Assembly: GCF_038007465.1 (NCBI RefSeq)
Contig: NZ_JBBOXF010000001.1
Span: 186,001-250,000, forward strand
Reading direction: 5' to 3'
Length of the DNA: 64,000 nt
DNA from: Sporosarcina sp. FSL K6-1508
GTDB taxonomy: Bacteria; Bacillota; Bacilli; Bacillales_A; Planococcaceae
Shown here: one piece after another, positions 44,690 to 53,648 of the stretch
How positions within the stretch are numbered: the first letter of the stretch is position 1
Layout of the letters: the number at the start of each line of letters is the position of its first letter
The notes under the pieces: generated by a model
Told to the model about the DNA's origin: nothing
What the model saw: the letters and a program-made list of their open reading frames with translations, nothing else
Database searches by the model: none
Position numbers and translations under genes: made by a program

Positions 44690-46429
44690 TTATGACAATT
44701 TGAACTTTCTAACCGCTTCTTGTAATTCTTCTGCCATATATGATAACGAAGATGCGGAAGATGCTATCTCTTCCATAGACGCTAATTGTTCCTCTGTCGC
44801 TGCAGAGACATCTTGGCTCTGAAGAGTGGTCTTGTTAGCTATTTCATCAATTTCCCTAACAGCTTCAACTACTTGTTGTGTTCCTTTTGTCATTTGCTCA
44901 ATTGATTCAGATACCTCTTGTATTTGATGAGATACGTTATAGACAAATTGCTGTATTTGTTTAAAGGAATCCCCTGCATTGTTTACAACATTAATTCCCT
45001 TTTCAGCCTCTTCTGCTCCTTTGTTCATGGATGCTACTGCTAGTTTTGTATCGCCTTGAATGGAAGAAATGAGATGACGGATTGTCTCAGTTGATTTCGC
45101 TGACTGCTCCGCTAACTTTCTTACTTCATCCGCTACAACTGCAAATCCTTTCCCATTTTCCCCGGCTCTTGCCGCTTCAATGGCCGCATTCAATGCTAAG
45201 AGATTGGTCTGGTCCGCAATATCAGATATAACATTCACAATTTGATTAATTTCTTCCGAACGTTCTCCTAATGAATAAATAATCTCACCTAAATCTCTAA
45301 CAGATTCATTAATATATCGCATTTGTTCAATTGATAATTGAATGGCTTGTTCACCACTTTTTACAATGTCTAATGCTTCATGGGACGTGTGAGAAACGTT
45401 TTGGGAGTTCACTTCAATTTGATGAATGCCTAAAGACATTTTTTTCACAACTTCATTTGAGTGTTTTACCATTTCAGTTTGCAGCTCAGTGCCAATTGCA
45501 ACCTCTTGAATCGCATTTGCAACTTGCTCTGTTGCTTGACTATTTTGTTCTGAACTTGCATTCAATTCCTCTGAAGAGGATGCCAATAATTCTGCCCTTT
45601 CCCCTACATCCTGCAATAATTGGCGTAATTTAGCCGACATTATATTATATGCCTTTGCTAATTGGCCAATTTCATCCTCTGATTCAGGCAAATTAGTCAC
45701 TTGAATGTTCCCATTTGCGATCTGTATGGATGATGCAGTAACTTGTTTTAATAATATTACTTTCTTTCTTATCGCCAAATAAAATACTGTAATGCTTATT
45801 AAAATAATAATAAGTGTACCGACTAAAATAATCGTCTTAACAACTGCCAATCCCTCATAAAACTCATCTTCAAATACCGTTATTCCTATGTACCAATCCC
45901 ATGGTTCGAATTGGTCCATGTATGTAATTTTTCTTCTTGTCTCTCCATTGCCATTATTAAAGTCGTCAAAATATACATAACGATCCTCTATATTCTTTGC
46001 AAGCGCACCCTTTACCATCCTTTCCCTGTTCGATGTATTTTCCGGAATATCTCCGACGGGATTACTTGGATGGACTTGAGAAGAAAACTTGCTATCATAC
46101 CCTAAGACATAGCCTTCTCCTTTATACAGAAAGTGCGATTTTTTATAATCATGCTCTCCATTTTCAAGCTTCGGTCCACTCAATAGGATTCTCGCTTCTT
46201 CTTTACCTTCCTCTAAACTAAGCGTACCATCCTCGACCTGTTTATTGACGGCTTCCAATGTTGCAAAAGAGCTATTCACGATATGATATAATTCTTGTTT
46301 TCCAGCATTAATTAATTGATTTTTAGCTACATAATAGCTAGTTGCCCCAATAACAGAAACGGAAAACACAATAATAACAGTCAGTAAAACTAACATTTTA
46401 ACAGAAATACTATTCCACCGTTTTTTCAT
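44690..46429 (-). CDS. Methyl-accepting chemotaxis protein with a Cache sensor
   Basis: 579 residues. TM1 near 10-32; extracellular single-Cache domain (SHFLYKGEGYVLGYDSKFSSQVHPSNPVGD..., MDQFEPWDWYIGITVFEDEF); TM2 near 200-222 (TIILVGTLIIILISITVFYLA); HAMP; then the long coiled-coil signalling domain with the hairpin tip IADQTNLLALNAAIEAARAGENGKGFAVVADEVRKLAEQS, which contacts CheA and CheW. Gln/Glu-rich heptads before and after are methylation sites. The ligand is unknown; sCache receptors often bind small acids. It stands alone. AGGGAGG before the ATG. Confidence 0.95.
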   Translation of the reverse strand: MKKRWNSISVKMLVLLTVIIVFSVSVIGATSYYVAKNQLINAGKQELYHIVNSSFATLEAVNKQVEDGTLSLEEGKEEARILLSGPKLENGEHDYKKSHFLYKGEGYVLGYDSKFSSQVHPSNPVGDIPENTSNRERMVKGALAKNIEDRYVYFDDFNNGNGETRRKITYMDQFEPWDWYIGITVFEDEFYEGLAVVKTIILVGTLIIILISITVFYLAIRKKVILLKQVTASSIQIANGNIQVTNLPESEDEIGQLAKAYNIMSAKLRQLLQDVGERAELLASSSEELNASSEQNSQATEQVANAIQEVAIGTELQTEMVKHSNEVVKKMSLGIHQIEVNSQNVSHTSHEALDIVKSGEQAIQLSIEQMRYINESVRDLGEIIYSLGERSEEINQIVNVISDIADQTNLLALNAAIEAARAGENGKGFAVVADEVRKLAEQSAKSTETIRHLISSIQGDTKLAVASMNKGAEEAEKGINVVNNAGDSFKQIQQFVYNVSHQIQEVSESIEQMTKGTQQVVEAVREIDEIANKTTLQSQDVSAATEEQLASMEEIASSASSLSYMAEELQEAVRKFKLS

Positions 46430-46912
46430 AGCACACCCTCCCTAAATCCTCCCAATTTCACTAGTATCTCTTAAATTATCTGTTACCCAAGGTGTACATG
46501 TTGTGTAATTAATAAACAAACCATATGCAACTACCCGCCTACGCTTTTGCCTGTTCCTTAAAAAAGTATTTATAGACGGTAAAATGAGTAAAAAGATTCA
46601 TGATAATTTAATATTGTGCTAGTGCTACTGTATATATCGACTGATTAGCACAAATCTATAGGCCTTTTATTATTAATGCAGCGACAAAGCGCACTGCCAG
46701 AAGCATGCCAGACTTTAAATGGTTTTGCTTGTACAATGGATGTAGAAAATTATGATATAAACGTAAGAGAAGCTTTTGGCAAATGGCGGAATAGTAGCCA
46801 AGCCTAAACACGCGCTCCCTCTGGTATGGCGTGGCAAGGGTATTATCGTGCACGGAAGGCAATATTTTCGGGATTCATCAGCCCGATGAAAATGCAAAGT
46901 AAGTAAAAAGAA
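46430..46912. other. Intergenic region, no gene identified
   Basis: About 480 bases between a receptor promoter and the S9 peptidase terminator. A short plus-strand open stretch (LPEACQTLNGFACTMDV) near 46690-46805 and its minus counterpart are unsupported by an RBS. No riboswitch pattern could be confirmed upstream of the receptor gene. Confidence 0.4.
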
Positions 46913-46943
46913 GTCCCCTCGTTAACATACAAAACGAGGGGAC
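46913..46943. terminator. Terminator of the S9 peptidase gene
   Basis: GTCCCCTCGTT and AACGAGGGGAC form a perfect 11-bp stem just past the stop codon. Confidence 0.8.
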
Positions 46944-46949
46944 CTTCTG

Positions 46950-49235
46950 TTATTTCAAATGCTTATCAAAAAACTCGATCATCGCATGATAAAATTCAAT
47001 GCGATTTTCTTCATTCTGGAATCCATGTCCTTCGTTTTCTTTCAACATGTATTCGACATCGATGCCTCTCTTCTGCAAGGCTTCTACGATTTGATCGGAT
47101 TCTGCCTTGTTAACACGAGGGTCGTTTGCACCTTGTGCGACAAATAGAGGCGTTTTGATTTTGTCGGCGTGGAAGACAGGAGAAACTGCTTCTAACAATT
47201 CCTTATCCTCTTCTGGGTGGCCGACTCGTTTGTATAGATCATTTCGCATCGTTTCCCAATATGGCGGGATCGTATCGAGTAATGTGAATATATTCGAAAC
47301 TCCAACATAGTCAACAGCTGCTGCATATAAATCAGGGGTGAACGTAATGCCCGCTAATGTCGCATAGCCTCCAAAGGAAGCACCGTAGATACCAATCCGG
47401 TCTGGATCTGCAATGCCTTGATCAATCGCCCATTGGACGCCATCTGTAATGTCATCTTGGATTTTCAATCCCCATTGTTTATTGCCCGCATCCGTAAATT
47501 CCTTTCCGTATCCAGTCGAGGAGCGGAAGTTTACTTGGAGAACTGCATATCCACGATTGGCAAGCAATTGTACTTCCGGATTATACCCCCACATATCACG
47601 TGCCCAAGGGCCGCCATGCGGGTTGACGATTAACGGCAATTGTTCAGGTTTTTTATTCTTCGGCAATGTTAAATAGCCATGAATCGTGAGTCCGTCTCGG
47701 CTTGTGTATGAAATCGGATGCATATCCGCAAGCATTTCCCGATCGATCCATGAAGCCAACTCTGTCAATTTCGTCAGTTCTTCCGTTTCCGCATTGTAAT
47801 AATAATACGTGCCATATTCCCTGTCGCTCGACACGGATACAATAAATTTAGTCATATCCTTATTGTAATCGTTAATCGACAATTCGCTTTCACTTACGTT
47901 CAGTTCTTCCTTCAAATCATTGAAGATGGTTTCCAATGCTTCATCGAAGAACACATAGTGAAGCTTATCTGTCATATACACGCTGGCTAAAATGGCATCC
48001 TTTGTGGAGTCATATAAACCGCCCATGACATCGACTTGTGGGTTGGAATAAAGTACTTTCTCATTCGCCTTCATGTCGAATACGACTAACTCAATTTTAT
48101 CGCGATTTTTATTCGACACTGCATAAATGGATTGGTTATCTTTCGAGAAAGCAATTGGTGATACTGTATCTCCTGCTTCCGTTTGGATAAATGGTTTAAA
48201 TTCATCCTCCTCCGTTTCGCGATAGAGGATTGTACTATCAACCCCATCCGATTCAATCGCGATTCGAATCTTGCCATCATGGTCTGCAAGCCATCCGGCA
48301 ATGTTTCCTGGGTTTTTCGCTACATGATCCAGTTCGCCGGTTTTAATATTGAGTCGATACACATCAAAAACAGTCGGATCTTCTTTATTCATCCCGATCA
48401 GAATTTCATCTTCGACGCCCGTCAAATTGCTGATCAATTGTACACGAACACCGTCATATGGCGTTAAGTCACGTTCTTCCTGTCCGTTGAAGTTAGACGA
48501 ATAAAGATGGTAATTTTCATCGCCGCCGTTATCTTTTACATACAGAATGTTATCGCCTTTCCAAAACGACGCTGCCACATCCCGATCTTTCGAGCTTGTC
48601 ACACGAACAGGCTCTTCCTCACCATCCATCTTTTTGATAAAGACATTCATCCGATTTTCCCACTCGGAGCTGTATGAAATATACTCTCCATCAGGCGACA
48701 TCTCAAAACCGAAATCCCCAGGGTTTTTCATGAAATCTTCTACTGAAATTTCATCTACGCCTTTACGATCGGTCCCTTTTAACATGTATTGCTTAGCGTT
48801 CTCAAGGATGCTCGTCATCTCTTCTGCTGTAACGGTTTCATCTGCTTGACTATAGATTTTTAAAAGTCCATGGATCTTTGCAGATTGCAAGTAGTCGGAA
48901 GTCGTCTTTTCCTTTTCCCCAATACCAAGAGCCCGCACTAATAACTTGGAAATATCACCTTTTGTAATTTCCTTTTGAGAGCTTACTTCAGTATCTCCAG
49001 TCCAACGCTTGGCAATTTCCTCTCTCATTTCCTTCGATCCATGTTGATACGTCAATACATCCAAAGCAGATTGGATGAAATCATCTGCGGATACGGGTGC
49101 CTCCGCTTTTACATTTTCGGCAACACGAACAGTTTCCCGCTCAATAGTCCGGACTGAATCATTAGCTTGAGCACCTAATGGATAGGACATGAGGAGCGCT
49201 GAAGTCATTACTGCTAGTAACGCTTGTTTTTTCAC
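46950..49235 (-). CDS. Secreted S9 family peptidase (prolyl oligopeptidase type)
   Basis: 761 residues with a signal peptide (MKKQALLAVMTSALLMSYPLGAQA). Residues 40-165 are a helical region unlike standard S9 proteins (EITKGDISKLLVRALGIGEKE, ADETVTAEEMTSILENA), perhaps a divergent SLH-like or stalk region. A beta-propeller follows (FGFEMSPDGEYISYSSEWENRMNVFIKKM etc.), and then the alpha/beta hydrolase domain with Ser620 in GIYGASFGGYATLAG, Asp705 in GANDPRV and His737 in EGHGF. HGGPWARD is the oxyanion-hole motif. Extracellular dipeptidyl/acylaminoacyl peptidase. Monocistronic. Confidence 0.92.
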   Translation of the reverse strand: MKKQALLAVMTSALLMSYPLGAQANDSVRTIERETVRVAENVKAEAPVSADDFIQSALDVLTYQHGSKEMREEIAKRWTGDTEVSSQKEITKGDISKLLVRALGIGEKEKTTSDYLQSAKIHGLLKIYSQADETVTAEEMTSILENAKQYMLKGTDRKGVDEISVEDFMKNPGDFGFEMSPDGEYISYSSEWENRMNVFIKKMDGEEEPVRVTSSKDRDVAASFWKGDNILYVKDNGGDENYHLYSSNFNGQEERDLTPYDGVRVQLISNLTGVEDEILIGMNKEDPTVFDVYRLNIKTGELDHVAKNPGNIAGWLADHDGKIRIAIESDGVDSTILYRETEEDEFKPFIQTEAGDTVSPIAFSKDNQSIYAVSNKNRDKIELVVFDMKANEKVLYSNPQVDVMGGLYDSTKDAILASVYMTDKLHYVFFDEALETIFNDLKEELNVSESELSINDYNKDMTKFIVSVSSDREYGTYYYYNAETEELTKLTELASWIDREMLADMHPISYTSRDGLTIHGYLTLPKNKKPEQLPLIVNPHGGPWARDMWGYNPEVQLLANRGYAVLQVNFRSSTGYGKEFTDAGNKQWGLKIQDDITDGVQWAIDQGIADPDRIGIYGASFGGYATLAGITFTPDLYAAAVDYVGVSNIFTLLDTIPPYWETMRNDLYKRVGHPEEDKELLEAVSPVFHADKIKTPLFVAQGANDPRVNKAESDQIVEALQKRGIDVEYMLKENEGHGFQNEENRIEFYHAMIEFFDKHLK

Positions 49236-50132
49236 AGGTAAAATCCCCCTTTTATAGTATTGTCTATACCCACTTATACAACATAAAGTATCAAATAAGT
49301 AGGTATAGTTTAATAACTATACGAAATGAAAGGTAAACGGTTTCATTTAAATTGTAAATTCTTTATCTTTACCTATTTGATTTCGGGTGCCAGGTTCAAA
49401 CACAATTCAGACAACTTATTCCCGTTAATGCGGGAATTAGTTTCGGGTACCAGGTTTTAACACAATTCAGATAACTAATTCTCGCTAATTCGAGATAGGT
49501 TGTTGAATGGAAATCGTCCTTTGATCGAGTAATGGGTACAGGGGCTTTTTCTTTTGCCTTCCATTCCGTTTCTAATTCAATTTCATTCCTATATTAAAAT
49601 ATGATTAAAACCCAAAAAGGTAATTCGCTGAAAAAAACGGCTCGAAAACAAAATATACAGTGGCTGTTTTTAATAGGGACCTACTGTAAATGGTATTAGA
49701 AATGACGTTTCGACCTTTTTGGGGGCTAATCAAAATATGTATATTTTTTCACTGAATTAATTTTGAGTGCTAAGCTGTGAAAAGGTTAAAAAGTAATGGT
49801 ACCAAATCTGAAGGTAGGCACTGTGGAGAAAAATCTCTGTGGTGTGTTTCTTTTCAAGTTTGAGTGCCTTACTTTAATTTCGGGCGCCAGAATACCGAAG
49901 CTATTTGCGCACCTCAAATTGCGGCAGTACCTAGCATCACGTTTTAAGGCATAGAAATAGTGAAATTTTATTTTGGCATTCAATTTCGCGTCGAATTTCA
50001 ATTTTAGTGGTTTTTATTGAATCCTTTGAACTACTTTAGTCTTTCAAAATGCCGTTATTCGGTTTTTGAGTGAATTTACTTAACACTCCTTTTATTATAT
50101 GGTTAGTGAAAATGAAAGAAGTGAGTGGGATC
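49236..50132. repeat. Repeat-rich region upstream of comM
   Basis: Two copies of the dispersed repeat in tandem (49379-49440 and 49441-49560, CGGGTGCCAGGTTCAAACAC and CGGGTACCAGGTTTTAACAC), the second with the full TTTGATC/GGGGCTTTTTC part. At 49877-49955 a different hairpin (GGCGCCAG ... CTAGCATC) is the first of the pair that brackets comM-RAYT. No gene. Confidence 0.75.
49877..49955 (+). repeat. REP-like hairpin flanking comM-RAYT, left copy
   Basis: CGGGCGCCAGAATACCGAAG, then CTATTTGCGCACCTCAAATT, then GCGGCAGTACCTAGCATC. The ends are inverted (GGGCGCCAG / CTAGCATC-C). Clearly the same sequence as 52245-52310, in the same orientation. Confidence 0.8.
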
Positions 50133-51677
50133 ATGGGTCAAGTGATGAGTGTTGGATTGGAAGGGATGCGAGGCCATAAAGTGATCGTGGAAGCAAATGT
50201 GCGGGATGAGAAGGAGTCTTGCATAATTATCGGGCTACCGGATGCACCAATGAAAGAATCGAAAGAACGAATATTGAGCTGTTTGCACACGCTTGAATTG
50301 GATATGTCGATGAAAAAGGTTACAATCCATCTATCACCAGCAGACAAGCGAAAGACAGGTACAGGGCATGATTGTGCTATGCTTATTGCTGTTTTGCAAA
50401 AAGTCATGATAGAACCAATTCCAGTCAATTCGAAGACTTGTTTTCTTGCTGCATTGTCCTTGACGGGAAATCTAACACCATTTCACGGGCTCATTCCTGC
50501 AATTCAGCAGGCAGTTTTACTGGGATTCAAAAAGATTATTCTTCCACCTATCAATGTTGGATTTCTTGGGAAAATTGAATCTGTTGAGTTTGTGCCAATT
50601 CATTCAGTTAGCATGCTAATTTCTTACTTGCGTGGGCAGCAAACGCTTGAATTGCCGCAAGAAGGCTTGATTTCACTGCATGAATTGGATTCCATGGAGA
50701 ATTCATTGGCCGTGCCCGATTTCTCGGCTGTACGTGGACATGACGAAGCGAAGCGTGTCCTTGAAATCGCTGCAGCGGGTGGACACCACGTTATGCTGAA
50801 CGGGCCGCCTGGTTGTGGAAAAACAATGCTTGCCGATGCTTTTCATACAATTCTACCGGATTTATCAAATGACGATATGCTCGAGACATTCGGCATCTAT
50901 CATCTTGCAAAGGAAAATCGAGGGTTTTCAACAAGACCACCGTACAGACATCCGCATCACTCTGCGTCTGCTGTGTCGTTAATTGGCGGTGGAACATACC
51001 CTAGACCCGGGGAAATTTCACTGGCACATAATGGTGTATTATTTCTAGATGAACTCGGTGAGTTTTCCAGAAAATCGCTTGATATGTTACGACAACCGAT
51101 GGAAATGGGAGAAGTGACAATCAATCGTGTGCGCCAGTCTGTAACATACCCATCATCGTTTATCCTAATTGCGGCAACAAATCCTTGTCCTTGCGGTTAT
51201 TTTGGATCGAATGAACGTTACTGCACCTGTACACCACTTCAGGTCAGATCCTATCAATTGAAAGCTTCTGGTCCCCTACTTGATCGACTTGACTTCATCC
51301 TTACATTGAAGAGTGTCGGGATTATGGGTAGCCAAGTTTCTGAGACTTCAGCCGTAATTCGAAAACGTATAGCCGCGGCCAAAACCATGCAGAAAGAACG
51401 CTATATGTCCAATAAATTGAATGGTAATGTGCCAATATCGATGTTAATGACGAACTCTTTTTTAACAGAAGAACAAGTGAAGGAAATTCAAGTAATCTGT
51501 TTTGAAAGGAAGTGGAGTAACCGTACACAGGCAAAGTTAATTCGCGTTGCTAGAACGATTGCCGATCTTGCTGAAGAAATAACGATTACTAAACGTGCAA
51601 TTCAGGAAGCAATCGATTGGAAACAATTAGCTTCCAGTTTCCAGGATAGGAAAAGTGCGGTGACAATAGATGAGTAG
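50133..51677 (+). CDS. comM: YifB/ComM family Mg-chelatase-like AAA+ ATPase
   Basis: About 514 residues from the ATG at 50133 (MGQVMSVGLEGMRGHKVIVEA, the standard family start); an upstream frame to 50070 is possible. Domains: N-terminal ChlI-like S5 fold domain (IIGLPDAPMKESKERI, TIHLSPADKRKTGTGHDCAML), then AAA+ with Walker A GPPGCGKTM, Walker B VLFLDELGEF, the hallmark GGGTYPRPGEISLAHNGVLFLDE and RQPMEMGEVTINR, and a Cys-rich NPCPCGYFGSNERYCTCTP. The C-terminal Mg-chelatase lid follows. In Gram-negatives ComM is a hexameric helicase that drives branch migration during natural transformation. Its last eight bases overlap the RAYT start, so the two are co-translated. Confidence 0.92.
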   Translation: MGQVMSVGLEGMRGHKVIVEANVRDEKESCIIIGLPDAPMKESKERILSCLHTLELDMSMKKVTIHLSPADKRKTGTGHDCAMLIAVLQKVMIEPIPVNSKTCFLAALSLTGNLTPFHGLIPAIQQAVLLGFKKIILPPINVGFLGKIESVEFVPIHSVSMLISYLRGQQTLELPQEGLISLHELDSMENSLAVPDFSAVRGHDEAKRVLEIAAAGGHHVMLNGPPGCGKTMLADAFHTILPDLSNDDMLETFGIYHLAKENRGFSTRPPYRHPHHSASAVSLIGGGTYPRPGEISLAHNGVLFLDELGEFSRKSLDMLRQPMEMGEVTINRVRQSVTYPSSFILIAATNPCPCGYFGSNERYCTCTPLQVRSYQLKASGPLLDRLDFILTLKSVGIMGSQVSETSAVIRKRIAAAKTMQKERYMSNKLNGNVPISMLMTNSFLTEEQVKEIQVICFERKWSNRTQAKLIRVARTIADLAEEITITKRAIQEAIDWKQLASSFQDRKSAVTIDE

Positions 51678-52230
51678 AAGAGATAGAGGCTGGCATCCTA
51701 AAGGCTATTTTCATGTCATCATACGTGGAAACAATAGGCAAAATATTTTCAACAGTCAACAGGACATCGATGAGTATTTCAGGATTTTAAATTTCGTTAA
51801 CGATAAATATCCATTTGAAATATACGCTTATTGTATTATGACGAATCACGTCCACTTTTTGATCCGTTCGCGCATCGTGCCACTTGGAAAACTCATGGCT
51901 CCACTTAATAGACGCTATAGCGATTACTATCGAAAAAAACATAATTACTTCGGTCAAATCTATCAAAATCGGTTTTATTCAAAGGAAGTCTCAGATAGAA
52001 TGGGGTTGTTGAACGTGGGTGCCTACATTCATCGAAACCCGATTGAAACGACGAAACCAATGGTAACAGCGTTGGAACACTACCCTTATTCATCGTATCC
52101 ATACTATTTCCAACATAAACAGAACCCCTATAAATTCCTTCAATTAGCATTACTTCCTTCACTTCTGCCCGAGGGAAGAGAAAAGACAGCAGCAGAATAT
52201 GCGAAGTATTGTTTAGAGTATAGGAATTGA
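51670..52230 (+). CDS. REP-associated tyrosine transposase (RAYT, Y1/HUH family)
   Basis: 186 residues. GYFHVIIRGNNRQNIFNSQQDIDEYFRIL is the RAYT start; YAYCIMTNHVHFLIRS holds the HUH-type His pair (HVH); RRYSDYYRKKHNYFGQIYQNRFYSKEV and GAYIHRNPIETTKPM hold the catalytic Tyr region and the family tail. Known RAYTs nick and move REP/REPIN sequences as single strands. The gene overlaps comM by eight bases (ATGAGTAG: stop TAG inside). Two direct copies of one REP-like hairpin flank the pair, as is normal for RAYT loci. The catalytic residues look complete. Confidence 0.93.
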   Translation: MSRRDRGWHPKGYFHVIIRGNNRQNIFNSQQDIDEYFRILNFVNDKYPFEIYAYCIMTNHVHFLIRSRIVPLGKLMAPLNRRYSDYYRKKHNYFGQIYQNRFYSKEVSDRMGLLNVGAYIHRNPIETTKPMVTALEHYPYSSYPYYFQHKQNPYKFLQLALLPSLLPEGREKTAAEYAKYCLEYRN

Positions 52231-52240
52231 CACTGCTCAC

Positions 52241-52320
52241 AATTAGGGTGCCAGTGTACCGACGCTATTTGTACAATTCAAATTGAGGCAGCACCTGGCA
52301 TCCCGTGAAAAAAGGCATTA
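52241..52320 (+). repeat. REP-like hairpin flanking comM-RAYT, right copy
   Basis: GGGTGCCAGTGTACCGACGC, TATTTGTACAATTCAAATTG, AGGCAGCACCTGGCATCCC. The ends pair (GGGTGCCAG with CTGGCATCCC), and an inner CAATT-CAA-ATTG dyad lies within. Same orientation as 49877-49955. Confidence 0.85.
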
Positions 52321-52382
52321 ATTTTGAAGCTAGACAATAGTATACAAGAACTCGGTCAGAGTAATGAGGCGAGTAAATAACA

Positions 52383-52497
52383 TGAAAGTTAAAAGAAAAA
52401 GCCCCTGGTCCCATACAGAATCAAAGGACTTATTCCTATCCAACAAGCTATCCAGCATCACTGGAAATCAATTGTCTGAATTGCTTTAGCATTATAG
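52383..52497. repeat. Dispersed REP-like repeat, diverged full copy
   Basis: AAAGAAAAAGCCCCTGGTCCC, then GAATCAAAGGAC, then CCAGCATCACTGG and GTCTGAATTGCTTTAGC. Both hairpin blocks are recognisable. Confidence 0.75.
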
Positions 52498-52503
52498 TAA
52501 AAA

Positions 52504-53028
52504 TTACTTATTGGACAAAATTGGCCAACCAAATTCTAATCTCCAGCATGTTTCATAAGATTTACTATTAATTTGATAATCGTCCCCATCAAGTTCTACA
52601 TATGAATATCTCCACTTAGTGAGATCATTTAGGTTTGTACCCATTACTTTTAGAGAGCCTGTTTTTTTATGATTTGAAAACTCCTGGACAATTCTACTTC
52701 CTAAATCATATGAGTGTTTGCTAGTTTCCTTACACCCACCAATTCCATTGTAGACTACCCAAAACTCTTCACCGGATTCTTTTTTTATCACATTGCGAAG
52801 AGACTTTCTATTGTTTGCAAGCTGAGCGACTTTGACTGCACCTTCCTGCGTTGATTTTATGGACTTACAAAGTTCATCGATGCTGTAGGATGTATAGAGC
52901 CAATATAGACCACTGCTACGTTTACTCGGTCTATTCTCTAATTGAATATTACCTTTTGTATTCATACTTATTTTCAGTAATCCTATATTATTTTTCTGTA
53001 CTTCAATTTCTCTGACTTTATTTAACAC
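52504..53028 (-). CDS. Hypothetical protein, possibly divergent GIY-YIG-like
   Basis: 174 residues, no signal or membrane helix. The stretch SSGLYWLYTSYSIDELCKS and, about 65 residues on, FWVVYNGIGGCKETSKHSYDLGSRIVQEFS recall a GIY-YIG nuclease core (G-L-Y ... Y-x-G), but the spacing is much larger than usual and no metal Glu is assigned. It could equally be an uncharacterised fold. The last segment (WRYSYVELDGDDYQINSKSYETCWRLEFGWP) looks complete. Set between repeats. Confidence 0.5.
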   Translation of the reverse strand: MLNKVREIEVQKNNIGLLKISMNTKGNIQLENRPSKRSSGLYWLYTSYSIDELCKSIKSTQEGAVKVAQLANNRKSLRNVIKKESGEEFWVVYNGIGGCKETSKHSYDLGSRIVQEFSNHKKTGSLKVMGTNLNDLTKWRYSYVELDGDDYQINSKSYETCWRLEFGWPILSNK

Positions 53029-53406
53029 ATCTAGTCACCCAAATCCTTCCGAATTATGATTTTAGATATATGCCATTTCAATTTCGAATTTTCCAACTAC
53101 CAACACTTCTACAGCTATACCACGAGTAATAATTTTGCAGTCCATAGTATAACAGTAACAAAGCGTGCGTACATAGTATACTATGTACTTTGCAATAGCC
53201 AGCTCAAAATCAGTGCCTCTTCAGCTATACACATTGTAGTACCTGCACGAGTGAAGATTATTAAATTAACATTGGTAAAATAACGGAGTAGTAAAAAGCC
53301 TATTGACCCATTTAAGGATTAAAGGACTGCTTCCCATTCAGACAACTTATTCCCGCAATAACGGGAATAAGTTGTCTGAATTGTGTTAGAACCTGGTACC
53401 CAAAAC
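53029..53406. other. Gene-free stretch with palindrome and a REP-like copy
   Basis: A perfect 20-bp palindrome (GTACATAGTATACTATGTAC) lies at 53169-53188. A full repeat copy lies at 53285-53404 with TATTCCCGCAATAACGGGAATA as a perfect hairpin. No gene with support. Confidence 0.6.
53285..53404. repeat. Dispersed REP-like repeat, full copy
   Basis: AAGCCTATTGACCC ... GGATTAAAGGACTG followed by CAGACAACTTATTCCCGC / GCGGGAATAAGTTGTCTG-type stem (CAGACAACTTATTCCCG with CGGGAATAAGTTGTCTG, 17 bp perfect) and TGTGTTAGAACCTGGTACCC. The best preserved hairpin of the family. Confidence 0.88.
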
Positions 53407-53477
53407 TTATATTACTTCACCTACGTATTTTGTCATGTCCCCTGTGCCGCCTACAGACTTCACTCTCTCTGAAGCAT

Positions 53478-53564
53478 CTACACCTGTAAATCCAAAGCAC
53501 CAATGGGGTGAACAGTCACTTCGAGGAGAGGGGCAAAAAAACTTGATGCTATGATTCTTTTCAT
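53478..53564 (-). CDS. Short ORF with a strong RBS, possibly frameshifted
   Basis: An ATG at 53564 follows GGGAGGTAACAACAG, an excellent RBS. The direct frame encodes 28 residues (MKRIIASSFFAPLLEVTVHP...). After a run of seven T on the minus strand the +1-shifted frame stays open to 53407 and reads CPSPRSDCSPHWCFGFTGVD then SERVKSVGGTGDMTKYVGEV, which looks more like protein than the direct frame. Either a frameshifted small Cys-containing peptide gene or chance. Confidence 0.35.
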   Translation of the reverse strand: MKRIIASSFFAPLLEVTVHPIGALDLQV

Positions 53565-53648
53565 CTGTTGTTACCTCCCGTTATAGATACTTTGTACCAT
53601 TAACATTAGACTATATACGGGATTTAATCAATAACTGTTTTGGTTAGT

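Noticed and set aside
46500..46610. Possible riboswitch upstream of the chemoreceptor gene
   Set aside because: A GGCGGGTAG-like patch is present, but the conserved GCAAA / GACGCAAAGCC pattern of c-di-GMP aptamers was not found.
46656..46897. Two minus-strand frames between the chemoreceptor and S9 genes
   Set aside because: No RBS, no recognisable motif, overlapping each other in different frames; probably chance.
49786..50001. 71-codon minus-strand frame
   Set aside because: Lies over the REP-like hairpin; open by chance.
53056..53283. 75-codon plus-strand frame
   Set aside because: No RBS, contains the 20-bp palindrome, no protein-like pattern.
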